Origin: Paenibacillus sp. OV219 | Lineage (GTDB): Bacteria; Bacillota; Bacilli; Paenibacillales; Paenibacillaceae | Length of the DNA stretch: 64,000 nucleotides | Direction: 5' to 3' | Assembly (NCBI RefSeq): GCF_900110075.1 | Contig: NZ_FOCJ01000006.1 | Coordinates: 248,001-312,000 of the forward strand | Shown here: piece after piece, positions 25,752 to 34,987 of the stretch | Layout of the letters: each line of letters opens with the position of its first letter | How positions within the stretch are numbered: position 1 is the stretch's first letter | Notes under the pieces: model-generated | The model's input: the letters and a program-made list of their open reading frames with translations, nothing else | What the model was told of the DNA's origin: nothing | The model's database searches: none | Translations under genes and position numbers: made by a program

Positions 25752-26272
25752 GTACGCGAACGCCCCTTTCCTTGCCTGCGGTAGCGAGGCGCCACTTTCG
25801 CGCAAGACGTAAGTCTTTGGAGATTATAACATATTCCTGTCCGCTCCTTCAGCCTCATTTTTGGGCTTACAACGGATGTAATAACTTTATTGTGTCGGGT
25901 TAGAGCGGCATTCGTCGTTTCCTGCTGTATTCGACATTTTTCATGCTGGTGCGCTGAGTCACAAACAGGGAGGTATTTCCCAGTGTTTGCAATCGCCTAG
26001 CTGAGGTGAATAAGCTATCTGTGCAACCAGATGAGTTGTCAATCCATCGGGGAGAGGCGCGGAAATTGACGGAATCTTGTTTAAAAAATAGGGCAACTTC
26101 CCTTAAGAAAGCGCATAGGAATGTAATACTTCAATAAAAAATGCCGGGCAGCTTTAGATGGCTGGATGGTCAACGACCCGCATTCGACGTCTTGTAATTG
26201 AGCACCGGATGAACTGCGTATATGCTAACGAAGTGAGTTTTGCCTCTAGCAAAACTTATAGGAGGTTACGGC
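25752..26272. other. 521-bp region between divergent DUF2161 and prkA genes
   Basis: No ORF here is credible. The only structure I can support is a hairpin, AGTTTTGC (26236-26243) pairing with GCAAAACT (26249-26256), 3 nt before the AGGAGG of prkA. prkA in Bacillus is transcribed by sigma-E, but I could not identify a convincing sigma-E promoter by eye. Confidence 0.5.
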
Positions 26273-28171
26273 ATGGATATTTTGAAACGAATATCGGCGT
26301 ACAAGGCGGAAAGTGAGAAGCTAACTTGGAATGGTTCATTCAAGGACTATCTCGAGCTGCTAAGGCAAGATCCTACTCCAGCCATGACTGCGCATGCTCG
26401 TGTCTACGAAATGATTGAGTCATTCGGGGTGGTAGAGGAAGGCAGCGGTACGAAGAAATACAAGTTTTTTGAGCAGGAGATATTTGGGCTCGATCGTGCT
26501 GTAGAAAAGCTGGTTGAGGAGTACTTCCACTCATCGGCACGCCGACTTGATGTCCGCAAACGGATTTTGCTCCTGATGGGTCCAGTCAGTGGGGGTAAAT
26601 CAACCATCGTTACGATGCTCAAGCGTGGGCTCGAACAGTTCTCGCGAACAGAGCGAGGCTCTGTCTATGCGATTAAAGGCTGCCCGATGCATGAAGAACC
26701 GCTTCATCTCATCCCACATGAGCTGCGCGCGGAAGCGGAGCGCGAGCTCGGTGTCCGGATTGAGGGTAGTCTGTGCCCTTCCTGCCAGATGCGCGTAAGA
26801 ACTGAATACGGCGGTGAGATTGAAAATGTTCAGGTTGAGCGCGTAGTTATCTCAGAGGAGAGCCGAATTGGTATCGGAACATTCAGTCCGTCAGATCCGA
26901 AGTCTCAGGACATCGCGGATTTGACTGGCAGCATCGACTTCTCGACGATTACCGAGTTCGGTTCGGAATCGGATCCCCGTGCCTACCGTTTCGACGGTGA
27001 GCTGAATAAAGCGAACCGCGGTCTGATGGAGTTTCAAGAGATGTTGAAATGTGATGAGAAGTTCCTCTGGAATTTGCTCTCGCTTACCCAGGAAGGCAAC
27101 TTCAAGGCCGGCAGGTTCGCCTTGATTTCAGCTGATGAGCTCATCGTGGCGCATACGAACGAAACCGAGTATAAGTCGTTCATCGCCAATAAGAAGAACG
27201 AAGCGCTGCAGTCCCGGATGATCGTCATGCCGATTCCGTATAACCTCAAGGTGTCGGAGGAAGAGAAAATCTATAAGAAGCTGATCGGGCAAAGTGATAT
27301 GAAGCATATTCATATTGCGCCGCATGCACTCCGTTCGGCAGCGATCTTCTCGATTCTGACGCGTCTGAAAGAAACGAAGAAGCAAGGTATGGACCTCGTC
27401 AAAAAAATGCGGATGTACGACGGTGAGGAAGTGGAAGGCTATAAAGAAGCCGACCTCAAAGAAATGCAGTCGGAGTATATTGAAGAGGGTATGTCTGGAA
27501 TTGATCCGCGGTATGTCATCAACCGGATTTCCAGTGCTCTCATTAAGCAGGATTTGCAATGTATCAACGCCCTTGATGTGCTTCGTGCGCTGAAGGAAGG
27601 GCTTGATCAGCACCCTTCGATTACGAAGGAAGAGCGCGAGCGGTACTTAAACTTCATCTCAACGGCAAGAAAAGAATACGACGGACTCGCCAAGAAAGAG
27701 ATTCAGAAGGCGTTCGTCTACTCCTTCGAAGAGTCTGCTAGAACGCTGTTCGAGAACTATCTCGACAACATTGAGTCCTACTGCAACTGGTCGAAGATCA
27801 AAGATCCGCTGACCGGCGAAGAGATGGATCCAGATGAGCGGCTTATGAGATCCATCGAGGAACAAATCGGCGTCTCTGAGAATGCGAAGAAGGCGTTCCG
27901 TGAAGAAATTCTGATTCGCATCTCCTCCTATTCGCGCAAAGGCAAGAAGTTTGATTATTTCAGCCACGAACGACTGCGCGAAGCGATTGAGAAGAAGCTG
28001 TTTACCGATCTGAAGGATATCGTCAAAATTACCACCTCGACGAAGACGCCGGACGAGAAGCAGCTCAAACGGATTAATGAAGTGACTAAACGGCTAATCG
28101 ACGAGCATGGCTATTGCCCAGTTTGCTCGAATGAATTACTGCGCTACGTAGGCAGCCTGTTGAACCGGTAA
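26273..28171 (+). CDS. prkA: PrkA, AAA+ serine protein kinase family
   Basis: 632 residues (B. subtilis PrkA 631). The ATG at 26273 follows AGGAGG by 7 nt; an upstream in-frame TTG sits inside a hairpin. An AAA+ domain with Walker A GPVSGGKST (about 103-111) fills the first 380 residues, and a PrkA C-terminal domain follows. A cysteine cluster (CPMH, CPSC) lies near 145-175 and CPVC is at the C-terminus. The family has been described as a serine kinase, and in later work as a Lon-like AAA+ protease; in B. subtilis it affects sporulation. yhbH and spoVR, its usual partners, are in this window but not adjacent. Confidence 0.95.
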   Translation: MDILKRISAYKAESEKLTWNGSFKDYLELLRQDPTPAMTAHARVYEMIESFGVVEEGSGTKKYKFFEQEIFGLDRAVEKLVEEYFHSSARRLDVRKRILLLMGPVSGGKSTIVTMLKRGLEQFSRTERGSVYAIKGCPMHEEPLHLIPHELRAEAERELGVRIEGSLCPSCQMRVRTEYGGEIENVQVERVVISEESRIGIGTFSPSDPKSQDIADLTGSIDFSTITEFGSESDPRAYRFDGELNKANRGLMEFQEMLKCDEKFLWNLLSLTQEGNFKAGRFALISADELIVAHTNETEYKSFIANKKNEALQSRMIVMPIPYNLKVSEEEKIYKKLIGQSDMKHIHIAPHALRSAAIFSILTRLKETKKQGMDLVKKMRMYDGEEVEGYKEADLKEMQSEYIEEGMSGIDPRYVINRISSALIKQDLQCINALDVLRALKEGLDQHPSITKEERERYLNFISTARKEYDGLAKKEIQKAFVYSFEESARTLFENYLDNIESYCNWSKIKDPLTGEEMDPDERLMRSIEEQIGVSENAKKAFREEILIRISSYSRKGKKFDYFSHERLREAIEKKLFTDLKDIVKITTSTKTPDEKQLKRINEVTKRLIDEHGYCPVCSNELLRYVGSLLNR

Positions 28172-28177
28172 GTAAAG

Positions 28178-28213
28178 ATGCCGCAGTACGCTGTCACAAG
28201 CGTGCTGCGGCAT
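28178..28213 (+). terminator. Hairpin after prkA without T tract
   Basis: ATGCCGCAG-ACGC pairs with GCGT-CTGCGGCAT around TGTCACAA. The following bases TCCTGTG are not T-rich, so it may act as an RNA-end stabiliser rather than a terminator. Confidence 0.5.
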
Positions 28214-28314
28214 TCCTGTGCTAAGGGATTTATGGCACATACGTAATGTTAAGCAGCAGCAATTATGATAGAATGGGAACATGAGTTCCTATTTATTATA
28301 AAGGAGTGTTGAAC

Positions 28315-28692
28315 ATGCAGCTGCTGCTTCTGAATGAATACGATCAGCCGGTATGGCTCGGGCTGGATGAGATTTGCATGATCACTGCGTCGCCGAAAGG
28401 ACCCGTATTTATTGCCAAAGACGGGACAAGCTGTCGATATCCACTCACGATGGAACAGCTCGTAGCGGCTCTTTGCAATTACGGATATGAGCGAATCGAC
28501 CGGAATGTGATTGGCAATATAGCGGCAGCTACAAGCTATGACCCGACCAACCGGAAGCTGGCATTCCAGCAAGATGACTCTGATACAGAAGAGCTGTTGT
28601 ATGCGACTGTCTCCACGACGAACATTTCCAAAGTAAAGCATCTAATTGTTCGTGAAGATGATTGTTGGAAAAGCGCCTATCTCGCTGCTTGA
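28315..28692 (+). CDS. Single-domain LytTR-like protein
   Basis: 125 residues from ATG 28315, 8 nt after AAGGAG. The pattern LDEICMIT...GPVFIAKDGTSCRYPLTMEQL...YERIDRNVIGNI resembles the LytTR DNA-binding domain (strand, strand, helix, then R-x-H/D-R-x-x-x-N-I). There is no receiver or membrane domain. If the match is right it is a stand-alone transcription regulator; otherwise it is an uncharacterised cytoplasmic protein. It lies between prkA and the ATP-grasp operon, each with separate signals. Confidence 0.55.
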   Translation: MQLLLLNEYDQPVWLGLDEICMITASPKGPVFIAKDGTSCRYPLTMEQLVAALCNYGYERIDRNVIGNIAAATSYDPTNRKLAFQQDDSDTEELLYATVSTTNISKVKHLIVREDDCWKSAYLAA

Positions 28693-28794
28693 GCATAGTA
28701 TGGATTAATGGCAGATGGGCGTCAGATCGGACATGTGATTATTGTAAAGGGCAGAAGGATCATCGATTATCGCCTATTATACATGTCATGTAAG

Positions 28795-28823
28795 TTGACA
28801 CCAATGTTCGGATTTGATATCAT
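28795..28823 (+). promoter_or_regulatory. Promoter of the ATP-grasp/alpha-E/transglutaminase operon
   Basis: TTGACA (28795-28800), 17 bp, TATCAT (28818-28823). It lies 97 bp before the first ATG. Confidence 0.75.
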
Positions 28824-28919
28824 TTAAGCTAATAACAGGTAATTATTCGTTTGAAGCTTGGACAATTTCGGACAAAATATGACATGAGGTTGACACTGAA
28901 GGTGTTGGAGGCGGTAACG

Positions 28920-30377
28920 ATGTCGATGGCGATGAAATCCGGGTTTAATCAGTACGATTCGCAATCATTCTACGACGAAATGTTTGATCACGAGTCAAAG
29001 GTGCGAGACCATTATGAAGGTGTTCATCGAACGTTTGCCCGTATGAAGCCGCCTGAGCTTGCAGCGCGCCACACGAAGATCCAGCAGCGTATGTTGGAAG
29101 AAGGAATTACGTTCACGTTATATGCCCAAAATCAAAATGAACCGCTTGAGCGGACCATTCCATTCGACTATATTCCTCGCATCATCCCGCGGCACGAGTG
29201 GGAAGGAATCGAACGGGGCATGAAGCAGCGAGTACTGGCGCTTAACGCCTTCATCCGTGACATCTATCATGAACAGCGGATTGTGAAGGATGGTATTATT
29301 CCAAGGCAAATGATCATCAGCAACAAGTACTTTCGCCCGGAGATGGCCGGGCTTCATGTGCCGCAGAACGTCTATATGACCACTTCTGGCATAGATTTAA
29401 TAAGAGACGAGATGGGCCGGTACTACGTGCTTGAGGACAATCTTCGCACCCCGTCTGGATTCTCGTACTTGTACAAAGGAAGAAGCCTCATGAGTGAGCT
29501 TTTCTCCGACTTGTACTTATCGTGTGCGGTATCGGACATCGAACGAAGCCTCAATGTTTTCCTCGGTTCGCTGCGCAGCTTGGCGCCTTCAGGGAAGCGG
29601 GATCCGCTCATTGTGCTGCTTACGCCAGGCGCGTACAACTCCGCTTATTTCGAACATGCTTTCCTCGCACAGCAGATGGGCATCCATCTTGTTGAAGGAC
29701 GTGACCTCGTGTACAAGGATCACAAAATCTATTTGCGCGATCTTCGTGGTTTGCGGCAAGTAGATGTCATCTACAGGCGGCTTGACGATGATTACTTGGA
29801 CCCGCTCGCTTTTCAAGCGGATTCGTTGCTAGGTGTTCCGGGGCTCATGAACGCATACAGGGCGGGCAATGTTGCGATTGCGAATGCGCCGGGAACGGGA
29901 GTTGCAGACGACAAGGCCGTCTATGCGTATGTGCCGGATATGGTTCGGTATTACCTTGGCGAAGAGCCGATTCTGAACAATGTGCCGACCTATATTTTGT
30001 CGCGCAAGGAAGACAGGGAATACGCGCTTGAGAATTTGAATCAGCTCGTCGTTAAAGAGACGTCGCTATCCGGCGGCTATGGAATGCTGATTGGACCAGC
30101 GGCAAGCGCGAAGGAAATCGGCGCTTTCGCCGATGCGATTCAGCGTGAACCGAGCCGCTACATCGCTCAGACGACGATGAATCTCTCGCGTGCACCGGTC
30201 ATGCTTGGCGGCGCGATGCAGCCGCGGCATATTGATTTACGCGTGTTCGTGCTGATGGGGACGCAGACGCATGTCATCCCTGGCGGGCTTACACGTGTCG
30301 CGCTGCAGGAAGGCTCGCTTGTCGTCAACTCCTCACAAGGCGGAGGCGTGAAGGACACCTGGGTGCTGAGTCGCTAA
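28920..30377 (+). CDS. Circularly permuted ATP-grasp type 2 protein (COG2308)
   Basis: 485 residues from ATG 28920, with GGAGG 8 nt upstream; the frame is open to 28851 but without a ribosome site. Family sequence is clear throughout: FDYIPRIIPRHEWEGIERGMKQRVLALNAF, YYVLEDNLRTPSGFSY, DVIYRRLDDDYLDP, GVADDKAVYAYVPDMVRYYLGEEPIL, LVVKETSLSGGYGM and HIDLRVFVLMG. ATP-grasp enzymes join an acid and an amine via acyl phosphate. Comparative genomics has proposed that the family makes or attaches peptides. First gene of a three-gene operon; the substrate is unknown. Confidence 0.85.
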   Translation: MSMAMKSGFNQYDSQSFYDEMFDHESKVRDHYEGVHRTFARMKPPELAARHTKIQQRMLEEGITFTLYAQNQNEPLERTIPFDYIPRIIPRHEWEGIERGMKQRVLALNAFIRDIYHEQRIVKDGIIPRQMIISNKYFRPEMAGLHVPQNVYMTTSGIDLIRDEMGRYYVLEDNLRTPSGFSYLYKGRSLMSELFSDLYLSCAVSDIERSLNVFLGSLRSLAPSGKRDPLIVLLTPGAYNSAYFEHAFLAQQMGIHLVEGRDLVYKDHKIYLRDLRGLRQVDVIYRRLDDDYLDPLAFQADSLLGVPGLMNAYRAGNVAIANAPGTGVADDKAVYAYVPDMVRYYLGEEPILNNVPTYILSRKEDREYALENLNQLVVKETSLSGGYGMLIGPAASAKEIGAFADAIQREPSRYIAQTTMNLSRAPVMLGGAMQPRHIDLRVFVLMGTQTHVIPGGLTRVALQEGSLVVNSSQGGGVKDTWVLSR

Positions 30378-30405
30378 TGTCGGAAAGTATGAAGCGGAGG
30401 GATCT

Positions 30406-31410
30406 ATGATGCTGAATCGTAATGCAGAGGCGCTGTTCTGGATCGGGAGGTACATGGAACGAGCGGAGAACCATGCCCGGCTAATAGATATACATTATCA
30501 TTTGCAAGCCGATGATATGTCAGTTATTCCAAGAGGTGAGCCTGGCGAGAAGGCGCAGACCCTCTGCAAATGGGGACGCATCGTGGATGCGCTCGGAAGT
30601 CGTGATGCCTATGAGCTACAATATGACACTTATACAGAGCAAGATGTGATCCATTACATCACGCTTGATCGTGACAATAGTAATTCACTTGTTACGTGCG
30701 TCAACTATGCGCGCGACAATGTGCGGACGATGCGTGAGAAGCTGCCAAGCGAGCTGTGGGATGTGACGAATGGGTTCTACCTATGGCTGCGCGAGAAGCA
30801 GGACGGCGACTTTACAAAGGAATCGCCGCATCAGTTTTTTGGCCGGATAAAAGAGTGGACAGCACTGTTCTATGGGGTTACGCAGTCGGTCATGCCTCGT
30901 GAGAATGAGTGGCATTTCATTGAGTGCGGTCGTTATTTGGAGCGGACGGAGAATACGCTGCGCATCTTGCAGTCTGCGATTATGTCTCGGACGATGATCT
31001 ATCCGGATGTGGAAGGAAGTAATGACCTCTATCCGTTCCTTCAAGCGGTGCTTCGTTCCGTGAGTGGATACCAGCCTTTCCGCCGCTATTATGCCGATGC
31101 GCTCTCTCCTGAGGCGATCATGGAATTCCTGATCTTAAGCGAGGTGTTTCCGCGCTCGGTTCATTACTCGCTGGATGCGCTCGATGAGCATCTGCGCGGC
31201 ATTCAGCTGCAGGAGAAGCAGCTGCGCGTCGCTCATGACCGGATTATCCGCCAAGTCATGAAGCTGAAGGCGGAGCTCGCTTGCCTCGAACGGGATGATT
31301 TGCACATCCAGACCGAAGGTCAAGTGACGGGTGAATTGCTGCAGGCGGCAGGACAACTTGGCGCGTCATTCGCTTCTACCTTTTTTCGAATGGGGGAGGT
31401 CAGCGCATGA
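30406..31410 (+). CDS. Alpha-E domain protein (COG2307)
   Basis: 334 residues, all-helical, beginning MMLNRNAEALFWIGRYMERAENHARLID, the defining N-terminal motif of the alpha-E family. Further motifs are NARDN-like NYARDNVRTMREKLP, FIECGRYLERTENTLRIL and FPRSVHYSLDALD. GGAGGG precedes the start; ATG 30409 is an alternative. It almost always accompanies the COG2308 ATP-grasp gene and a transglutaminase-like gene, as here. No activity is known. Its 3' end overlaps the next start (ATGA at 31407). Confidence 0.85.
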   Translation: MMLNRNAEALFWIGRYMERAENHARLIDIHYHLQADDMSVIPRGEPGEKAQTLCKWGRIVDALGSRDAYELQYDTYTEQDVIHYITLDRDNSNSLVTCVNYARDNVRTMREKLPSELWDVTNGFYLWLREKQDGDFTKESPHQFFGRIKEWTALFYGVTQSVMPRENEWHFIECGRYLERTENTLRILQSAIMSRTMIYPDVEGSNDLYPFLQAVLRSVSGYQPFRRYYADALSPEAIMEFLILSEVFPRSVHYSLDALDEHLRGIQLQEKQLRVAHDRIIRQVMKLKAELACLERDDLHIQTEGQVTGELLQAAGQLGASFASTFFRMGEVSA

Positions 31411-32294
31411 AGCTGTTCATAACGCATACGACACAATATTCGTACGGAGATCCGGTGATGGACAGTGTCAATGAGCTACGGCTGACGCCATTCACAAACG
31501 AGCAGCAATCCTGCTACCAGCATTCAATCTCAGTGGAGCCGAATTCTCCGCTCTTCAGTTACTATGATTATTTTGGCAATCGGGTCCATGTGTTCTCGGT
31601 GAATAATTCGCATAAAAGCCTCAAGATTCAGACGCAAATGACCGTGGTGACCAAAGAGGCAATCAAGCCGGAGCAGGGCGAAGAGGCGATGATCCCTCAG
31701 GAGGCATGGGGGTATTTAGCTTCTGATGGGGCGGTCAACCAGTTTGCGGAGTATTTGCTCCCGACCGAATATACCGGCATTACGCCTGAGGTGGCTGCTT
31801 TTGCGGAAACGCCAGTGGAAGGCGGTACGAATGAGTTGGAGCGGCTAGGCGTGTTTGTTTGGTTGTCCTGCGTCTCGAATCGCATCCGCAATGAATTCGT
31901 GTACGATCCGGAAGCGACGAACGTGCACACGATTGCAAGTGATATGCTTCACAGGCGGCGCGGCGTATGCCAGGACTTTGCACATCTCATGATTGCAACA
32001 TGTCGGGCCAAAGGAGTGCCAGCACGCTATGTGAGCGGGTATCATTTTGTCGGAGATTTGCAAGGTGGCAGTGCTGACTTTGAACAGGCTTCGCATGCAT
32101 GGGTAGAAGCTTATGTTCCAGGGCTCGGATGGTGTGGGTTCGATCCGACCAATGACGTGCTAGTCGGCGAGCGGTATGTGAAGCTTGGGCATGGACGTGA
32201 TTACAAGGATATTGTGCCGGTCAAAGGCGTCTATCGCGGAACGAGCGAAGCGCTGTTGAACGTCGCAGTTGATGTGAAACGAATAAATGAATAA
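31407..32294 (+). CDS. Transglutaminase-like cysteine peptidase (COG1305)
   Basis: 295 residues. The N-terminal beta domain of bacterial transglutaminase-like proteins (about 1-85, ITHTTQYSYGDPVMDSVNELRLTP) precedes the papain-like core with Cys188 (RRGVCQDFAHLM), His230 (ASHAWVEAYVPG) and Asp246 (GFDPTND). It has no signal peptide. In such clusters it is thought to cleave or transfer an amide or peptide bond made by the ATP-grasp partner. It is translationally coupled to the alpha-E gene by a 4-nt overlap and is the last gene of the operon. Confidence 0.88.
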   Translation: MKLFITHTTQYSYGDPVMDSVNELRLTPFTNEQQSCYQHSISVEPNSPLFSYYDYFGNRVHVFSVNNSHKSLKIQTQMTVVTKEAIKPEQGEEAMIPQEAWGYLASDGAVNQFAEYLLPTEYTGITPEVAAFAETPVEGGTNELERLGVFVWLSCVSNRIRNEFVYDPEATNVHTIASDMLHRRRGVCQDFAHLMIATCRAKGVPARYVSGYHFVGDLQGGSADFEQASHAWVEAYVPGLGWCGFDPTNDVLVGERYVKLGHGRDYKDIVPVKGVYRGTSEALLNVAVDVKRINE

Positions 32295-32367
32295 AACGAG
32301 GCGGCCAAGGGTAATATGAACTGATTTCAAAAAAACAGATTCAGAGACTCTTGGAGGTTTGCCGCCA

Positions 32368-32952
32368 ATGAAACATCTTGTCGTTATTGCTCATCCGAAT
32401 TCAGAAAGCTTCAATCATGCGATTGCGAAGCGGTTTACTAGCGCGCTGCAAGAGAAAGGGCACGAGGTAACCATCCGCGATCTCTATGGGATCGGATTCG
32501 AAGCCGTATTGAGTATGAAGGACTTTGGAGCGTTGCGCGCAGGTGATATTCCGTCAGATGTTCGTGCAGAGCAGCAGCTTATTACCAATGCCGATGTTCT
32601 GACGTGGATTTATCCGATCTGGTGGACAGGCTTGCCAGCGATTCTCAAAGGCTACGTTGATCGCGTCTTCGCGTACGGCTATGCGTACGAGTACGGTGAT
32701 GACGGTAATATTGAGAAGCTGCTGACCGGTAAGAAAGGCTTCATCATCAATACGCATGGAACACCAACCGATATTTACGAGTCAATCGGTATGTTAGGTG
32801 CGCTTCAGAAGACGTCGGATACCGGCATCTTCGAGTTCTGCGGGATCGAAACAGCGGGCCATCTGTTCTTCGGCGGCGTGCCACAGGTAGACGATGCTGC
32901 GCGGGAAGCGATGCTGAAGCGGGTTGAGGATGAGGTAGGGCGTTTGTTTTAG
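32368..32952 (+). CDS. Flavodoxin-fold NAD(P)H dehydrogenase (quinone) family protein
   Basis: 194 residues from ATG 32368, 10 nt after GGAGG; a TTG at 32359 is too close to it. The FMN-binding flavodoxin-like fold shows HPNSESFNHAIA at the N-terminus, WIYPIWWTGLPAILKGYVDRVFAYGYAY in the middle, and NTHGTP. It resembles MdaB/KefF-type FMN oxidoreductases that reduce quinones by two electrons. It is 73 nt after the transglutaminase gene and may be a separate unit. Confidence 0.85.
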   Translation: MKHLVVIAHPNSESFNHAIAKRFTSALQEKGHEVTIRDLYGIGFEAVLSMKDFGALRAGDIPSDVRAEQQLITNADVLTWIYPIWWTGLPAILKGYVDRVFAYGYAYEYGDDGNIEKLLTGKKGFIINTHGTPTDIYESIGMLGALQKTSDTGIFEFCGIETAGHLFFGGVPQVDDAAREAMLKRVEDEVGRLF

Positions 32953-32979
32953 CGAAGCTAGAGGGGATGCCCGCGGTAT

Positions 32980-33303
32980 CTCGAATCCGGCCATTTGCTG
33001 AAGTGAGAGTGCCCAATTAGCACTCTCAGCAGCGAAATTGCCGATTTTCAAGCGTGAGAGAGCATATATGATCTCTCAGCATCGAAAGGAGCTCGAATCC
33101 GGCCATTTGCTGAAGTGAGAGTGCCCAATTAGCATGCTCAGCAGCGAAATTGCCGATTTTCAATCGCGAGAGAGCGTATATGATCTCTCAGTATTGAAAG
33201 GAGCTCGAATCCGGCCATTTGCTGAAGTGAGAGTGCCCAATTAGCACTCTCAGCAGCGAAATTGCCGATTTTCAATCGCGAGAGAGCATATATGATCTCT
33301 CAG
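32980..33303. repeat. Three tandem copies of a 112-bp hairpin unit
   Basis: Units start at 32980, 33092 and 33204 with exact 112-bp period; the third is cut at 33303. Each begins CTCGAATCCGGCCATTTGCT. Each holds a long imperfect hairpin (GTGAGAGTGC with GCACTCTC, extended by AATCCGGCCATTTGCTG and CAGCAGCGAAATTGCCGATT) and a second near-palindrome (GAGAGAGCATATATGATCTC). The copies differ at only a few bases. No coding frame is convincing. It lies downstream of the quinone reductase gene and before a terminator. Confidence 0.9.
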
Positions 33304-33314
33304 CTCCAAACAAG

Positions 33315-33374
33315 AAGATCGCATCCCCCGGAGCCATCACCATGGCTGGCTCCCGGAGGATGCGATCTTTTCTT
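33315..33374. terminator. Strong bidirectional terminator
   Basis: AAGATCGCATCCCCCGGAGCCA pairs with TGGCTCCCGGAGGATGCGATCTT (one mismatch region), followed by TTTTCTTTT on the + strand. It separates the + strand oxidoreductase from reverse-strand spoVR. Confidence 0.9.
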
Positions 33375-33380
33375 TTACCC

Positions 33381-34826
33381 TTATATAAACTTCCGGCTCG
33401 TCTTCTTGCCGTCACAGCTGAACACGATGCGTTTGTCCTCGACGATTGTTTCCAGGTGGACCGACTTGCCCCACAGCTGAACGACATGCGGGAGTGTGCG
33501 CTCCACATATTTCAGATCAAGCTCGACGCCCTCGTAATTGTGGAACAGGAACATCTCGCCGACGCGGTTGAAATCGCCGTCTATGACGACGATGCTCGGG
33601 AATCCGCCGTTGACACGTGAGAACACGAGCTGTTGGCGCACGGATTCCCATGCTTTCTCAGTAATTTTCCACTCAGCGCCTTTCTTCTCGAAGATATAGA
33701 GGTCGAGGTCGTCGACGAGCTTCTTCGTTAAATAATTGCGCAGGAATGAGATGTCGGAGTCGAACTCGCGCACCTCGAATATTTTCTCACGGCCCATGCC
33801 GGGCTTTCGTCCTTGGCGTTCCTGTTCTTCGCGAGTTGGATGATCCCAGCGGCGCTCGATATCCTCGAATATCTTCAACCCGAGATAGTAGGGGTTCAGT
33901 GAGTGTCTTGATGGCTGTACGACCGCCGAATTGAGCTTCGCGAACTCGATCGTTTCCTCGCTCGTTAGGTCGAGCTCCCTGAGGATACGCTGATGCCAGT
34001 AGGAAGCCCAGCCTTCGTTCATAATCTTCGTCTCGATCTGCGGCCAGAAGTAGAGCATCTCATCACGCAGCATGGACATGATGTCGCGCTGCCAATCCTG
34101 TAAATTCGGCGAATACTCCTCGATGAACCAGATGAGATCCTTCTCAGGCTGCGGCGGGAACTTCTTCGCGTCGGAGCCGCTCTTGGCTGCGCTGCTCGCT
34201 TGTTCCTTCTCCTCTTGGTCGAGATTCCATAGATCGTCGTATTGCGAAATGCGCGGCGACTTAATTAATTGGTTTTCCTTATTCAGCAGCTCAATATACT
34301 GTGTTTTGTCCAGCTTATATGGCCGGATTATCGTCGAATCGACGTGCTCCTGAATCGCCAGAACAGCATCTATGAACTTCTCGACCTCATCGGTGCCGTA
34401 TTCCATCTCATATTGGCTGACCCGCTCAGCAGTAGCCGACATGCTCTCGACCATATTCCGGTTCGTAGCGCTAAATCGCGCATTGTTCTTGAAGAAGTCG
34501 CAGTGAGCAAGCACGTGAGCGACGATCAGTTTGTTCTGGATGAGGGAATTCCCGTCTAGCAGAAAGGCGTAGCAAGGATTCGAGTTGATAACAAGCTCAT
34601 AAATTTTGCTAAGGCCAAAATCATACTGCATCTTCATCTTATTGAAAGTTTTCCCAAATGACCAATGGCTGAACCTCGTTGGCATGCCGTAAGCGCCGAA
34701 TGTATAGATGATATCGGCAGGGCATATTTCATACCGCATCGGGTAGAAATCGAGGCCGAATCCTTGAGCAATCTCCGTTATCTCATCAATAGCTCGTTCG
34801 AGCGCTTTGACCTCATCCTGGTGCAA
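33381..34826 (-). CDS. spoVR: SpoVR family protein
   Basis: 481 residues if translation begins at the TTG at 34826, which has AGGGGG 8 nt upstream; an earlier TTG at 34850 lacks a ribosome site. Conserved sequences: [65 protein letters not shown] and [12 protein letters not shown]. SpoVR is needed for normal spore cortex in B. subtilis, with unknown activity. In proteobacteria its homologue YcgB is co-regulated with YeaG (PrkA) and YeaH (YhbH). A slightly low-complexity linker lies near 200-225. Confidence 0.93.
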   Translation of the reverse strand: MHQDEVKALERAIDEITEIAQGFGLDFYPMRYEICPADIIYTFGAYGMPTRFSHWSFGKTFNKMKMQYDFGLSKIYELVINSNPCYAFLLDGNSLIQNKLIVAHVLAHCDFFKNNARFSATNRNMVESMSATAERVSQYEMEYGTDEVEKFIDAVLAIQEHVDSTIIRPYKLDKTQYIELLNKENQLIKSPRISQYDDLWNLDQEEKEQASSAAKSGSDAKKFPPQPEKDLIWFIEEYSPNLQDWQRDIMSMLRDEMLYFWPQIETKIMNEGWASYWHQRILRELDLTSEETIEFAKLNSAVVQPSRHSLNPYYLGLKIFEDIERRWDHPTREEQERQGRKPGMGREKIFEVREFDSDISFLRNYLTKKLVDDLDLYIFEKKGAEWKITEKAWESVRQQLVFSRVNGGFPSIVVIDGDFNRVGEMFLFHNYEGVELDLKYVERTLPHVVQLWGKSVHLETIVEDKRIVFSCDGKKTSRKFI

Positions 34827-34987
34827 ATTCGTTTCCCCCTTGTCGTGCAATTGTGCTTCATAGCTATATGTATGGGGACGAAAGTGGCGATATGTGCTTT
34901 TTTTGGGTAAGGGAAATGGTAGATGAATTTTTAACCAAGCCGTGATATGATTAGTTCAATAGAACTAGTAGATGTGGGGGTTGAGCT

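Noticed and set aside
32747-33051. Reverse-strand ORFs over the end of the quinone reductase gene and the tandem repeat
   Set aside because: Shadow frames; no start signals.
32980-33303. CRISPR array
   Set aside because: The 112-bp period is made of continuous near-identical units with no unique spacers and no cas genes nearby.
33262-33620. Short + strand ORFs crossing the third tandem unit, the terminator and the spoVR 3' end
   Set aside because: They cross a strong terminator and lie antisense to spoVR; no ribosome site or family.
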